A stretch of 64,000 bases of DNA from Lewinellaceae bacterium (GTDB taxonomy: Bacteria > Bacteroidota > Bacteroidia > Chitinophagales > Saprospiraceae), in contig JACJYK010000003.1 of assembly GCA_020636135.1 (NCBI GenBank), positions 62,001 through 126,000 of the forward strand, in the 5' to 3' direction. Shown here piece after piece: positions 25,291 to 33,897 of the stretch. The first letter of the stretch is position 1, and every line of letters begins with the position of its first letter. Made by a program: the position numbers and the translations under genes. The notes below the pieces were generated by a model, which saw only the letters and a list, made by a program, of their open reading frames with translations, was not told the origin of the DNA and searched no databases.

Positions 25291-26205
25291 ATGAGTTTGA
25301 TGACTATCGGCACAGTCGCCTTTGATGATATTGAAACGCCTTTCGGCCGGGCTGAAAAGGTGGTTGGTGGTGCCTGTACTTACATCAGCTGGGCAGCATC
25401 GTATTTTATCCACGACATCAAACTCGTTTCCATTGTTGGCGACGATTTCCCATCATCTGAACTCCAGTTGATGCAACAGCGGGGAGTGGACCTTGCCGGT
25501 CTGGAGATTGTGCCCGGCAAGAAGACCTTCTTTTGGGCCGGACGCTACCATGAAAATATGAATCAGCGGGATACCCTGGTGACCGACTTAAATGTGCTGG
25601 CTGATTTTGATCCCGTATTACCTGCTTCTTACCGTGATTGTGATTACGTCATGCTGGGTAACCTGACCCCGGAGATCCAGCTGAAGGTGATCCGGCAGCT
25701 GGACCGGCGACCTAAGATCATCGCGCTGGATACCATGAATTTCTGGATGGATGTAGCCATGGATGGGCTGCTGGAAGTATTGCAGGAGGTGGACCTTTTG
25801 ACCATCAATGATGAGGAGGCCAGGCAGCTCAGCGGAGAATATTCATTGATTTCTGCTGCCCGTAAGATCTTCACCATGGGCCCTCGTTTTTTAGTGGTGA
25901 AAAAGGGAGAACACGGAGCGCTTCTTTTTGCCCCGGACCGGGTATTTTATGCTCCGGCGTTGCCGCTGACCCAGGTAAAAGATCCTACCGGTGCAGGGGA
26001 TACCTTTGCCGGAGGATTTATGGGTTACCTGGCTAAAACAGATGATATCTCATTCGATAACCTGAAGAAAGCCATCATTTACGGATCGGCGATGGCCTCA
26101 TTTTGTGTTGAAGAATTCAGCCTTGACCGGCTTAAGGTACTGGATGAAGATGCCATTCAACACCGGGTCAGGCAGTTTGCCGACCTTGTCCACTTTGAAT
26201 TATAA
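25291..26205 (+). CDS. PfkB-family sugar or nucleoside kinase
   Basis: A 304-residue ribokinase-fold enzyme. Seen are GTVAFDDIETPFG with VVGGACTYIS (substrate lid and glycine pair), a middle LLTINDEEARQLSG, and the PfkB signature 2 DPTGAGDTFAGGFMG (about 231-245) with the catalytic Asp and anion hole. The sequence lacks features that would fix the substrate; candidates include ribose, fructose 6-phosphate and adenosine. The start is ATG 25291 (MSLMTIGTV); the longer frame begins with a TTG in the terminator. Alone between a terminator and the M20 hydrolase gene. Confidence 0.88.
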   Translation: MSLMTIGTVAFDDIETPFGRAEKVVGGACTYISWAASYFIHDIKLVSIVGDDFPSSELQLMQQRGVDLAGLEIVPGKKTFFWAGRYHENMNQRDTLVTDLNVLADFDPVLPASYRDCDYVMLGNLTPEIQLKVIRQLDRRPKIIALDTMNFWMDVAMDGLLEVLQEVDLLTINDEEARQLSGEYSLISAARKIFTMGPRFLVVKKGEHGALLFAPDRVFYAPALPLTQVKDPTGAGDTFAGGFMGYLAKTDDISFDNLKKAIIYGSAMASFCVEEFSLDRLKVLDEDAIQHRVRQFADLVHFEL

Positions 26206-26285
26206 CCGCATTACCAGTCACCGGGATACGGTTTAAATGTGAAACCGGCATTTTGTATCTTGCCATGGATAAAATACATGTCTAT

Positions 26286-27725
26286 ATGCGCTTTACCTTC
26301 ACACTATCATTTTGTTTTGCCCTTACTCTGGCCTGGTCACAAACCAAAGACTGGCAGGATGATGTCCTGAAAAAGCTGGACATGCAGCAGGATCACTATG
26401 CTGCCACTGCCCTGCAGATCTGGAACTATGCGGAGGTTGGTTATCAGGAAACCAAAAGTTCTGCAGCCCTGCAGACGTTGTTGCGGGATGCCGGATTCCA
26501 GGTTACCACCGGCGTTGCCGAGATTCCTACTGCTTTTGTAGCCTCCTATGGTCAGGGTAAGCCCGTCATCGGGATCCTTGCTGAATTTGATGCATTGCCC
26601 GGTGTCTCACAAACAGCGGAACCTTACCGGGAAGAACGGGAAGACAACACCGCTGGCCATGCCTGCGGACATCACTTATTTGGCACTGCCTCCGTGGCTG
26701 CCGGCATTGCCATCAAACAATACATGCAGGAACACGGTTTAACCGGAACCCTTCGTGTTTACGGGACACCTGCTGAAGAAGGTGGTGGCGGTAAGGTCTA
26801 CATGGTCCGGGCTGGTCTGTTTGATGACGTAGATGCTGTACTGCACTGGCATCCCGGCAATCAGAACAGCGCATCCGCATCCTCCTCACTGAGTAATAAA
26901 TCCGCAAAATTCCGGTTCTATGGTAAGCCGTCACATGCGGCAGTATCCCCTGAGCGTGGCCGCTCTGCCCTGGATGCCGTCGAAGCGATGGATTATATGG
27001 TCAATATGATGCGTGAACACATCTCCTCAGAATCCCGGATCCACTACGTCATCACGCGCGGTGGGGAAGCACCTAATGTCGTCCCCGAGTTTGCCGAAGT
27101 CTTCTATTATTGCCGGCATCCGGATATGGCTATCGTAAAGCAAAATTTCGACTGGATCGTAGAAGCAGCCGAAGGCGCCGCCAAAGGAACCCAGACTCGG
27201 ATGGAATATGAAGTGATTCACGGCCTGTACAATCTGCAACCTAATGAGACCCTGGCGCGGGTTATGTACCATAACCTTGAAAAAGTCGGAGGGGTCACCT
27301 ATGATGCCGAAGAACTGGCTTTCGCGAACAAACTCCAGGAATCTTTCAGCCCCAAGCCTCCGGATCCTGCCCAGGCTGCTGACATTGAACCTTTCGAAGT
27401 CAATGAAAGAGGAAGCGGAGGTTCAACCGACGTCGGTGACATCAGCTGGGTGGTGCCCACGGCCGGCATGAGTGCGGCAACCTGGGTACCCGGCACCTCT
27501 GCACACAGCTGGCAAGCCGTAGCATGCGGTGGAACTTCGATCGGAATAAAAGGTATGATGGTCGCCGCGAAAACCATCGCCCTTACCGGTATTGAACTCA
27601 TCCAGGATAAAAAAACCCTTGATGAAGCTAAAACTGAACTCCAGAAAAGGACCGGGTCGGATTTCAAATACGAACCTTTGATTGGCGATCGTAAACCTCC
27701 ACTGGATTATCGCAACAACAAATAA
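26286..27725 (+). CDS. Secreted M20-family amidohydrolase (AbgB-like)
   Basis: A zinc amidohydrolase of about 479 residues with a signal peptide (MRFTFTLSFCFALTLAWSQ). The chosen ATG 26286 begins that peptide; ATG 26265 is an alternative and a TATCTTG just before it may be a -7 element. It resembles the p-aminobenzoyl-glutamate hydrolase B/indole-acetamide group of M20: metal ligands in GHACGHHLFG, the general base in PAEEGGGGK, GKPSHAAVSPERGRSA for the dimerisation lid, and a C-terminal GGSTDVGDISW with another metal ligand. It likely cleaves N-acyl amino acids in the periplasm. GGGPS follows after 6 bp. Confidence 0.88.
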   Translation: MRFTFTLSFCFALTLAWSQTKDWQDDVLKKLDMQQDHYAATALQIWNYAEVGYQETKSSAALQTLLRDAGFQVTTGVAEIPTAFVASYGQGKPVIGILAEFDALPGVSQTAEPYREEREDNTAGHACGHHLFGTASVAAGIAIKQYMQEHGLTGTLRVYGTPAEEGGGGKVYMVRAGLFDDVDAVLHWHPGNQNSASASSSLSNKSAKFRFYGKPSHAAVSPERGRSALDAVEAMDYMVNMMREHISSESRIHYVITRGGEAPNVVPEFAEVFYYCRHPDMAIVKQNFDWIVEAAEGAAKGTQTRMEYEVIHGLYNLQPNETLARVMYHNLEKVGGVTYDAEELAFANKLQESFSPKPPDPAQAADIEPFEVNERGSGGSTDVGDISWVVPTAGMSAATWVPGTSAHSWQAVACGGTSIGIKGMMVAAKTIALTGIELIQDKKTLDEAKTELQKRTGSDFKYEPLIGDRKPPLDYRNNK

Positions 27726-27731
27726 TAATCC

Positions 27732-28502
27732 ATGACCGGACCCATCCTTTCTGAATTAAGGCAAGCCAAAGCACAAAACCAGAAGAAATTCGCGGTCCTC
27801 ATCGATCCTGATAAATTGCGTCTGAACCATATGGAGCAGGTTCTGACCCTTGCTTCCAATGCCAAAGTGGATTATTTTTTTGTGGGCGGCAGTTTGATCG
27901 TGAATGATATGCTCGATCAATGTCTGACCCAGATCAAAGCACTCTGCGATATTCCATTGATCCTCTTTCCCGGAAATTCATTTCAGCTCAGTTACCGGGC
28001 CGATGCCATCTTATTTTTATCACTGATTTCTGGGAGAAATCCGGACCTGCTGATTGGAAAACACGTCATCACGGCACCATTTCTGAAAGTGAGTCCACTG
28101 GAGATCATAGCGACCGGTTACATGCTGATCGACGGTGGTGTTCCGACCACCGTAACGTACATGAGTAATACCGTACCCATACCACGCAACAAGTCGGACA
28201 TTGCCCTGTGTACCGCTATGGCCGGAGAGATGCTGGGTTTGAAGACCATCTATCTGGACGCCGGAAGCGGAGCAGCAAATCCGGTGGCAACCACCATGAT
28301 TGAAGACGTTGCCGGTGCCATCGAAATACCACTGATTGTCGGAGGCGGAATCCGTACACCCGAAAAAGCTTATGCCAATGCCAAAGCCGGGGCCGACCTG
28401 ATGGTGGTTGGCAATGCCATCGAAGAAGACCCAGGTCTGATCCTTGAACTATCGGCAGCCATCCACGAGGCCAATACAACTATCACTAAAATAACGCCGT
28501 GA
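27732..28502 (+). CDS. Geranylgeranylglyceryl/heptaprenylglyceryl phosphate synthase family protein
   Basis: A 256-residue TIM-barrel prenyltransferase that joins glycerol 1-phosphate to a polyprenyl diphosphate, the first committed step of ether-lipid synthesis in Archaea and of heptaprenylglycerol lipid in some Bacteria (PcrB). Seen are AVLIDPDKL (metal-binding Asp), FFVGGSLIVNDML, ILFPGNSFQLSY, TGYMLIDGG (with catalytic Tyr), YLDAGSGA, LIVGGGIRTPEKAY and VVGNAIEEDP (phosphate binding). Chain length and product cannot be read from sequence alone. A glycerol 1-phosphate source is not in the window. It overlaps the Nudix gene by 4 bp (GTGA). Confidence 0.93.
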   Translation: MTGPILSELRQAKAQNQKKFAVLIDPDKLRLNHMEQVLTLASNAKVDYFFVGGSLIVNDMLDQCLTQIKALCDIPLILFPGNSFQLSYRADAILFLSLISGRNPDLLIGKHVITAPFLKVSPLEIIATGYMLIDGGVPTTVTYMSNTVPIPRNKSDIALCTAMAGEMLGLKTIYLDAGSGAANPVATTMIEDVAGAIEIPLIVGGGIRTPEKAYANAKAGADLMVVGNAIEEDPGLILELSAAIHEANTTITKITP

Positions 28503-29053
28503 AGACGTCTGAAAAATCAAAGTGGACTTTTGAGGAATCGACGTACGGAGAAGACCTCAGGATGTTTAAAGTGCGAAGGGATTCATTTCGTCAGGGAGAT
28601 CTGCACTTCGTAGCTTCGGTATTGGAGGCACATGATTCTGCCAATGTAGTAGCCCTAACCGATAACCTTGAGGTTGTTATGGTGGACATCTTCCGCTTCG
28701 GTTCCCGTGACCGTTCTCTGGAAATACCTGGCGGCATGGTGGACGCAGGAGAAGAACCCTTACATGCAGCACAGCGTGAATTACTTGAAGAGACCGGATA
28801 TGTAGCTTCAGAATGGTCCTACCTTGGTTACTGTTATTCCAATCCGGTGTTTATGGATAGCAAAGTCCACCATTTTGTGGCATTCCAGGCCAGGCCGGCA
28901 GCCAGTGCCACGCCGGAAATGGCTGAGGATATCCAAATCCAGCTTGTACCGGTGAACCAGTTGGCATCCACTGCCTATCAGTCCATCCATCATCCACATA
29001 CCATTTCGGCCTTAGGCCGTGCCATCGTATTAAAACCGCTTCTGCAGATATGA
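28499..29053 (+). CDS. Nudix hydrolase
   Basis: A 184-residue Nudix pyrophosphatase. The Nudix box G(x5)E(x7)REUxEExGU appears as GGMVDAGEEPLHAAQRELLEETGY (about 79-102). The overall layout is like the ADP-ribose pyrophosphatase group (NudF/YjhB-like): N-terminal strand-rich region with DSANVVALTDNLEVVMV, a proline-containing EIPGG at the box. The start is GTG at 28499, overlapping the GGGPS stop (GTGA); no ATG fits. It also overlaps rsgA by 4 bp (ATGA). Substrate uncertain. Confidence 0.9.
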   Translation: MKTSEKSKWTFEESTYGEDLRMFKVRRDSFRQGDLHFVASVLEAHDSANVVALTDNLEVVMVDIFRFGSRDRSLEIPGGMVDAGEEPLHAAQRELLEETGYVASEWSYLGYCYSNPVFMDSKVHHFVAFQARPAASATPEMAEDIQIQLVPVNQLASTAYQSIHHPHTISALGRAIVLKPLLQI

Positions 29054-30000
29054 CCGAATTAGGCACTGTCATTAAGTCAACCGGAAGTTGGTACAGTGTA
29101 CGTGTTGCTTCCGGGGAAATCCTGGACGCCCGGATACAAGGAAAATTTCGACTGCACGACCTGGACCTGACAAATCCGGTAGCCGTCGGCGATCTGGTGG
29201 ATATTGAACGCGAGGAAGAAGAGCCGGTGGCAACCATCCGCCACATCCATCCCCGTACCAATTATGTCGTGCGCCAATCGCCCCATAATAAACACCAGTT
29301 GCATCTCCTGGCTGCCAATATTGACCAGGCCTGCCTCATCGTGACCATTCGCCACCCCAAGCTCAAACCCGGATTCATTGACCGGTTTTTGATGATGACC
29401 GAACCTTACGACATTCCGGTGATCTTAATTTTCAATAAAATAGACCTCTGCAAGAATGCCGATCTGCAGGTCTTATCCTACCTGGAAGAGGTTTATCAAC
29501 GCATTGATTATCAGGTTATAAGAACTTCTGCTATCAATAAATCAGGTATCAAGGAACTCAAAAGCTTGTTGCACGGCAAAACTACCCTGATTGCCGGCCA
29601 GTCCGGTGTAGGAAAGACCAGTGTTTTGAATGCTTTGCTACCGGATCTTGATTTAAAAACGCAGACGCTTTCAGATTTTTCGGGAAAAGGCCAGCACACG
29701 ACAACCTTTGCCGAAATGTTCTCCATGGATGAACAGAGCTTCATCATTGATACCCCCGGCATCAAAACCCTGGCTTTCAACCACCTTGAGCTCCTGGATG
29801 TAGCACATAATTTCCGGGAGATATTTGAAGTATCCAAAGATTGTAAATTCAGCAATTGCCTGCACCGGGGCGAGCCCAAATGCGCGGTAGGGGCTGCCGT
29901 GGAAGCCGGGTTAATCAGTGAAATCCGTTATGGTAATTACCTTGATCTGCTTTCCGAAGTGGAAGAACAAAATTATTGGGAACGTAAAAAGGATGTTTAA
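29050..30000 (+). CDS. rsgA: Small ribosomal subunit biogenesis GTPase RsgA
   Basis: RsgA is a circularly permuted GTPase that checks late 30S maturation. The 316-residue protein has an N-terminal OB fold (about 1-70), then the permuted G motifs in the order G4 IFNKIDLC (about 118-125), G5 RTSAINKSG, G1 GQSGVGKTSVLNALL (about 180-194) and G3 DTPG (about 236-239), followed by a C-terminal zinc finger with CKFSNCLHRGEPKC. It overlaps the Nudix gene by 4 bp, so the M20-GGGPS-Nudix-rsgA run is one operon. The convergent thioredoxin gene begins its end 29 bp away. Confidence 0.95.
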   Translation: MTELGTVIKSTGSWYSVRVASGEILDARIQGKFRLHDLDLTNPVAVGDLVDIEREEEEPVATIRHIHPRTNYVVRQSPHNKHQLHLLAANIDQACLIVTIRHPKLKPGFIDRFLMMTEPYDIPVILIFNKIDLCKNADLQVLSYLEEVYQRIDYQVIRTSAINKSGIKELKSLLHGKTTLIAGQSGVGKTSVLNALLPDLDLKTQTLSDFSGKGQHTTTFAEMFSMDEQSFIIDTPGIKTLAFNHLELLDVAHNFREIFEVSKDCKFSNCLHRGEPKCAVGAAVEAGLISEIRYGNYLDLLSEVEEQNYWERKKDV

Positions 30001-30029
30001 CCGGGCCTAACCGGCCGGCGTTGTGTTTG

Positions 30030-31382
30030 CTACTTTTCTTTTGCAAAAACTTTAAACAGCAACGAAGTATCGAGCCCGTTGCGCTTGCCCATTATCATAC
30101 CGTCTCGCACCGTCAGGTTGGCGTCATTGGATGCTCCCAGCCGGAATTGAAAGAAAGCAACCGCGGCATAGGAATCGGGATGTTGTTCCCAACCCAGCAC
30201 CTGTTCTGCCAGCGCAAGGCCATCGGTAAAAATAGTCTTATCGGTTTCAAAATCCTGATAGGTCAGGAGCAGGTCCACCGCTTCGCGCAGCACCTCCCGT
30301 TTTTGGGAGACAACAGTCGCCGAGTCATAGCGTACTTTTAATTCAGGTATTTCATTCCGGACCAATGTCTGCAGCGTTTTCAAGTCTCCTGTTTCCTGTG
30401 CATAGCCTATTTTACTGTCACGGATCATCTGGTGGATCTCCTGTTGTGACTTTTCAAAAGCTTGGGACCATTGCTGCAGTTGATCCCAGGTTGTGACGGC
30501 CAGGGTACTGTCTTTTTTTGCAGCGGCTTGATGCACACGTTCAAGCAAGTCATCACGCACATCACCGTACCAGGTTCTTCCGGCAAAACTGAATTTTTCG
30601 GGTGAACTCATTTTTCCGAGGTAACCCAGCTCCTGTTCCCAGGATTCCCCGGTTCCGGGTTTTTGCCACAGTGACCGGGAAGCAAAGATGGCCAGGTCCG
30701 GATGTTGTACCGTATCCAGAAACGGTGCTACCTCCTTCCACACATTGGTATCCCGCAAATTCAACTCCTCCCGCTGAAGGATGTAACTGCTCAATAATTC
30801 CGGATCACGGTTTCCGAGTGCATATTTTTGATAGGCAACCGCGAAGGTGGGATTCTTTTGGACCGTAGCCATAAAGACCTGCTTTTCTTTCTCCTGCTGC
30901 AACAGCATACGCTGATAGGACAGGTCTTCCTTGTATTTCTGGGCTATCTCCGGGACATGCTGGGGATCAGCGACACTCATCGCTTCATCCAGGAATGGTT
31001 CTGAAGGCCGGTATCCGGTCATCTTGTGAACCAGCTGACCATTGTAATCCACAAAGATCATGGTGGGATAGGCGCCGATCTGATACTGATTGGACAGGCC
31101 TATCCCCTCTCCCCGTTCGGCATCGACCTGATAATTGATGAAATGCTGATTAAAAAATACGCCGACCTGAGGATCCGTAAAGACGTTCTGGCTCATTCTT
31201 TTGCAGGGTCCGCACCAAGTGGTGTAGACATCCATAAAGATCAGTTTATTTTCTTCCAGGGCTTTTGACCGTACTTCATCCCAGGTCCCTTCTGTAAACT
31301 GAATGCCGGACTGCGCGGTGATGGTGGCGATTATTCCGAACAAAAATCCCGGTAACAAAAATCGGCGAAGAGCTAATTGCAT
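30030..31382 (-). CDS. Secreted thioredoxin-family protein
   Basis: A 450-residue exported protein. The start is ATG 31382, giving the signal peptide MQLALRRFLLPGFLFGIIATITA; the longer frame to 31514 is unlikely because the promoter -7 element (31405-31412) lies within it. The thioredoxin domain (about 25-145) shows FMDVYTTWCGPCKRMSQNVF with the CGPC redox centre and IGAYPTMIFVDYNG. A C-terminal helical region of about 300 residues with loosely repetitive TPR-like segments has no clear domain. It may be a periplasmic reductant or chaperone-like protein; its partner is unknown. Confidence 0.86.
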   Translation of the reverse strand: MQLALRRFLLPGFLFGIIATITAQSGIQFTEGTWDEVRSKALEENKLIFMDVYTTWCGPCKRMSQNVFTDPQVGVFFNQHFINYQVDAERGEGIGLSNQYQIGAYPTMIFVDYNGQLVHKMTGYRPSEPFLDEAMSVADPQHVPEIAQKYKEDLSYQRMLLQQEKEKQVFMATVQKNPTFAVAYQKYALGNRDPELLSSYILQREELNLRDTNVWKEVAPFLDTVQHPDLAIFASRSLWQKPGTGESWEQELGYLGKMSSPEKFSFAGRTWYGDVRDDLLERVHQAAAKKDSTLAVTTWDQLQQWSQAFEKSQQEIHQMIRDSKIGYAQETGDLKTLQTLVRNEIPELKVRYDSATVVSQKREVLREAVDLLLTYQDFETDKTIFTDGLALAEQVLGWEQHPDSYAAVAFFQFRLGASNDANLTVRDGMIMGKRNGLDTSLLFKVFAKEK

Positions 31383-31404
31383 CTTTATTGATATTTTGTG
31401 GTTG

Positions 31405-31412
31405 CAAAGGTA
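31405..31412 (-). promoter_or_regulatory. Promoter -7 element of the thioredoxin-family gene
   Basis: The minus strand reads TACCTTTG, an exact match. The implied start near 31398 lies 16 nt before ATG 31382 and helps fix that start codon. The -33 TTG is not clear. Confidence 0.55.
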
Positions 31413-31481
31413 TATGTTTTTGACATTCCAGTTTTGGAAGCATTTCCGGAAGCGTATCTTTAGTTTGCAAACCGTGAAACG

Positions 31482-31931
31482 ATGGAATTTTACACCATAC
31501 TCAGACACTTGCACTCAGGTTGGCGCTGGGTGGTTCTTATTTTGGTAATTGTAGCAATCATTCAGGCAGGAGTTCAAATCCGCCGTAAGGCCAACTATGT
31601 CCTGACCAGACACCGGAAATTCCCGCTCTGGACCATGATTGCTGCTCACATCCAATTATTGGTGGGCCTGATCCTGTATTTTGTGAGCTCCAAGGTTCAT
31701 TTTGGGACAGATACCATGTCGAATCCGCTGGCACGGTTTTTTACGGTTGAACATGCTATCTCTATGGTGCTGGCAATAATTCTGATATCCGTAGGTTTTT
31801 CCAGAGCCAAAAAACAACTGGATACCCCCGGAGGCTGGAACCGCATCTTCTGGTATTATTTACTGGCCATCCTCCTGATCCTGCTGCAGACACCTTATCC
31901 CTTCCAGGAATACGGTGCACATTGGTTCTAG
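31482..31931 (+). CDS. Four-helix membrane protein of unknown function
   Basis: A 149-residue protein with four predicted membrane helices (about 14-32, 50-70, 88-108, 122-140). His residues occur in HLHSGWRW (about 9-16), HIQLL and EHAISM, on or near helices, a layout that has led similar Bacteroidota proteins to be labelled cytochrome b-like; haem binding is only a possibility. No neighbour explains its role. It is divergent from the thioredoxin-family gene with 99 bp between starts. Confidence 0.8.
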   Translation: MEFYTILRHLHSGWRWVVLILVIVAIIQAGVQIRRKANYVLTRHRKFPLWTMIAAHIQLLVGLILYFVSSKVHFGTDTMSNPLARFFTVEHAISMVLAIILISVGFSRAKKQLDTPGGWNRIFWYYLLAILLILLQTPYPFQEYGAHWF

Positions 31932-32064
31932 TGGTTTCGGATCCAGAAATTGCCTGAGTACTTTATCCCAATTGGTGGCATCTTACAGGTGCAATAATCT
32001 AATTTGGCTACGACAGTAAACTGAATCTGGATACCTGAATCCATCTTTGGATCATTTTGCGTAT

Positions 32065-33150
32065 TTACCATCGTTTGCTCAGGGCACGATACGTAAGGAT
32101 CACACTGCGGCCTTTATCGTCCGTTTCCGGAATTTCTTTCTTACTCTCCTGGTAAAATCCCGATGCGCCGCTCCATACGGTTTGCATCATTCCCAGGTAT
32201 TTTCCTGCCATTGGTTCCGGGCTTGAAGCACGAAACAGCCGGGTCATCTCAACCTCGGTCTCCGCTACCTCGGGCTCCCGCCACGGACAGGTAATTACCT
32301 GGAATCCTTTGCTGGCAAAATAAGCCGCGGTCGGTATTGCCTGCTCGTAGTGCCAATCGCAAATAACCACATCCCTGGGGATCATATCGATGGCCCGGGC
32401 GGTATTATTCAAGGATGCTTCCCACATGCCAATGCCGGTCAGTTTGCCATCGATCAGGCGGTCTCCCCAGATCCACAATTCTTTATTGGTTTGTGCCAGA
32501 TGGTCGTGGATCTTCCGTACTTCACCTGCAAACAATTCTGCCGGGTCCATGCCATTACAACGAGGACATTGTTCCTCAGCCAGATAGAAAACCTCATCCA
32601 GGCCGGCATGGAATGCATCCGTCTCAAAAACCTGGACCAGCTCATCCACCAGATCAAAAACGATGTCGTGGACTTCGGGATGTAATGGGCAATAACTCTT
32701 GCAATACAGCCCATCCTCATTGGGCCAGACATAATGATCCGGAAATGCGACGTCAGGGGTTTCATCAAACTCGGGATATACTTCTAATAGTCTACCGGGA
32801 GTGCTGTGCCATGATTGATGTCCGAGCAGGTTTATCTGTGGAATGATCCGGATTCCTTCTTCCCGGCATGCCGAAACCAGGGATTTGACCTGAGCATAAC
32901 TCAGTGTTGATTCATTACGTAATTCTGGGTGGGAGGTAAAAGCGTAGTTGTAATCGACACGAAGCACTAGGGTATTAACCCTTCCGGGAGCCAGTACCTC
33001 ATGGATCATCTGGATGAATTCAGGAACCTGTTCACTGGAGGGAGCTCCAATGCAAAATCCCCGGACCGGAAAATCTGCCGATTCCTGTGACCAGGCTGCA
33101 GAGGTGAGCGTCACCCATAAGATCCATTGAATGAAAATAAATCTGTGCAT
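32065..33150 (-). CDS. Secreted GH20-like glycoside hydrolase
   Basis: A 361-residue exported protein (signal peptide MHRFIFIQWILWVTLTSAAWS). The fold looks like the GH20 beta-hexosaminidase TIM barrel without the N-terminal domain: IIPQINLLGHQSWH (about 100-114), and HAGLDEVFY (about 182-190), which matches the H-x-G-x-D-E catalytic motif where the Asp-Glu pair assists substrate-assisted catalysis. EQCPRCNG holds a cysteine pair that may bind metal, unusual for the family. It is smaller than typical hexosaminidases (450 or more), so exact substrate is open. Downstream of the TetR gene on the same strand with a 66-bp gap. Confidence 0.82.
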   Translation of the reverse strand: MHRFIFIQWILWVTLTSAAWSQESADFPVRGFCIGAPSSEQVPEFIQMIHEVLAPGRVNTLVLRVDYNYAFTSHPELRNESTLSYAQVKSLVSACREEGIRIIPQINLLGHQSWHSTPGRLLEVYPEFDETPDVAFPDHYVWPNEDGLYCKSYCPLHPEVHDIVFDLVDELVQVFETDAFHAGLDEVFYLAEEQCPRCNGMDPAELFAGEVRKIHDHLAQTNKELWIWGDRLIDGKLTGIGMWEASLNNTARAIDMIPRDVVICDWHYEQAIPTAAYFASKGFQVITCPWREPEVAETEVEMTRLFRASSPEPMAGKYLGMMQTVWSGASGFYQESKKEIPETDDKGRSVILTYRALSKRW

Positions 33151-33216
33151 ATCCCTTTGTTTTAGCTGATCTTGAAAATGCCAACTTACTTATTCAAGAC
33201 AACAATTCAAATGATT

Positions 33217-33840
33217 TCAGGCATAACCCCAATCCAGATTTTCAAATGCCTCCCGGCCCTGTCCCGTTAAGTACGGATAGATCAGTTCCATCAGTATCCG
33301 GTGATGCTGTTGTATAAACCCTGCCTGCTGATCCACCTCCATGGCGACTGCTGAGGAGATCCAGAAATCACCGAGGATCTGCATCCGGCGATAGAGATGC
33401 TGGTATTCCTGTGGAAGCTGGGCCTCCCGCATCCAGCCGGCTGATTGCATCTGGTCAAATAAGGCCAGAAACTGCATTTCCCGATGTTCTTGCAGACGAT
33501 TGTAATGTTTTTGAATGTCCGGATAATTACGCATGATATGGACCAGGTCAATAAGGAAAAAGCGGTATTCGTAGAACATCTGCATCGACCGCAGAGCTCC
33601 CTGGTGAATTTGGACAAACGCTGATTTCTCACGGATAAGATCCGCCATAACTCCATCCATCTTCGTCACCAGATCCTGGTAGATGGCCATGACCAGATCT
33701 TCGCGTTTCTGAAAATGGTAGGTCAGATTGCCCAGGCTGATTGCCAGGGCTTGCGCTATATGGCGCATGGTAATGGAGGTGAGTCCCTGCTCGTTAAACA
33801 ACCTCCTGGCCTGATCGATTATTTTTTCCCGGGTATTCAT
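33217..33840 (-). CDS. TetR/AcrR-family transcriptional regulator
   Basis: A 207-residue repressor-type regulator. The N-terminal helix-turn-helix (about 5-50) has the signature TSITMRHIAQALAISLGNLTYHFQKREDLV; the C-terminal ligand-binding domain (60-207) is helical and aromatic-rich. It is divergent from an FAD monooxygenase gene with 57 bp between starts, the usual arrangement of a TetR regulator and its target. Two 20-bp imperfect palindromes in that gap (33840-33859 and 33868-33887) are probably its operators, so it would also repress itself. Ligand unknown; likely a substrate of the monooxygenase. Confidence 0.92.
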   Translation of the reverse strand: MNTREKIIDQARRLFNEQGLTSITMRHIAQALAISLGNLTYHFQKREDLVMAIYQDLVTKMDGVMADLIREKSAFVQIHQGALRSMQMFYEYRFFLIDLVHIMRNYPDIQKHYNRLQEHREMQFLALFDQMQSAGWMREAQLPQEYQHLYRRMQILGDFWISSAVAMEVDQQAGFIQQHHRILMELIYPYLTGQGREAFENLDWGYA

Positions 33841-33859
33841 TTAGTACACTTGACCTAAA
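33840..33859. promoter_or_regulatory. Operator-like palindrome 1 (TetR/monooxygenase)
   Basis: TTTAGTACACTTGACCTAAA. The outer bases TTTAG and CTAAA are symmetric, and the sequence is nearly identical to site 2, 28 bp away. It covers the start codon edge of the tetR gene and contains the TTG (33850-33852) that sits exactly 20 bp before the plus-strand -7 element. Confidence 0.7.
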
Positions 33860-33867
33860 TACAAATC

Positions 33868-33887
33868 TTTAGTACATTTGACCTAAA
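33868..33887. promoter_or_regulatory. Operator-like palindrome 2, overlapping the -7 element
   Basis: TTTAGTACATTTGACCTAAA differs from site 1 by one base. It contains TACATTTG (33873-33880), a TAnnTTTG -7 match for the monooxygenase gene, which starts at 33898. Binding here would block RNA polymerase at -7, and site 1 would block -33. Confidence 0.75.
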
Positions 33888-33897
33888 TTTACGAAAC

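Noticed and set aside
30000..30030. GC-rich CCGGGCC/GGCCGG stretch after rsgA as a terminator
   Set aside because: The arms pair poorly and no T run follows on either strand.
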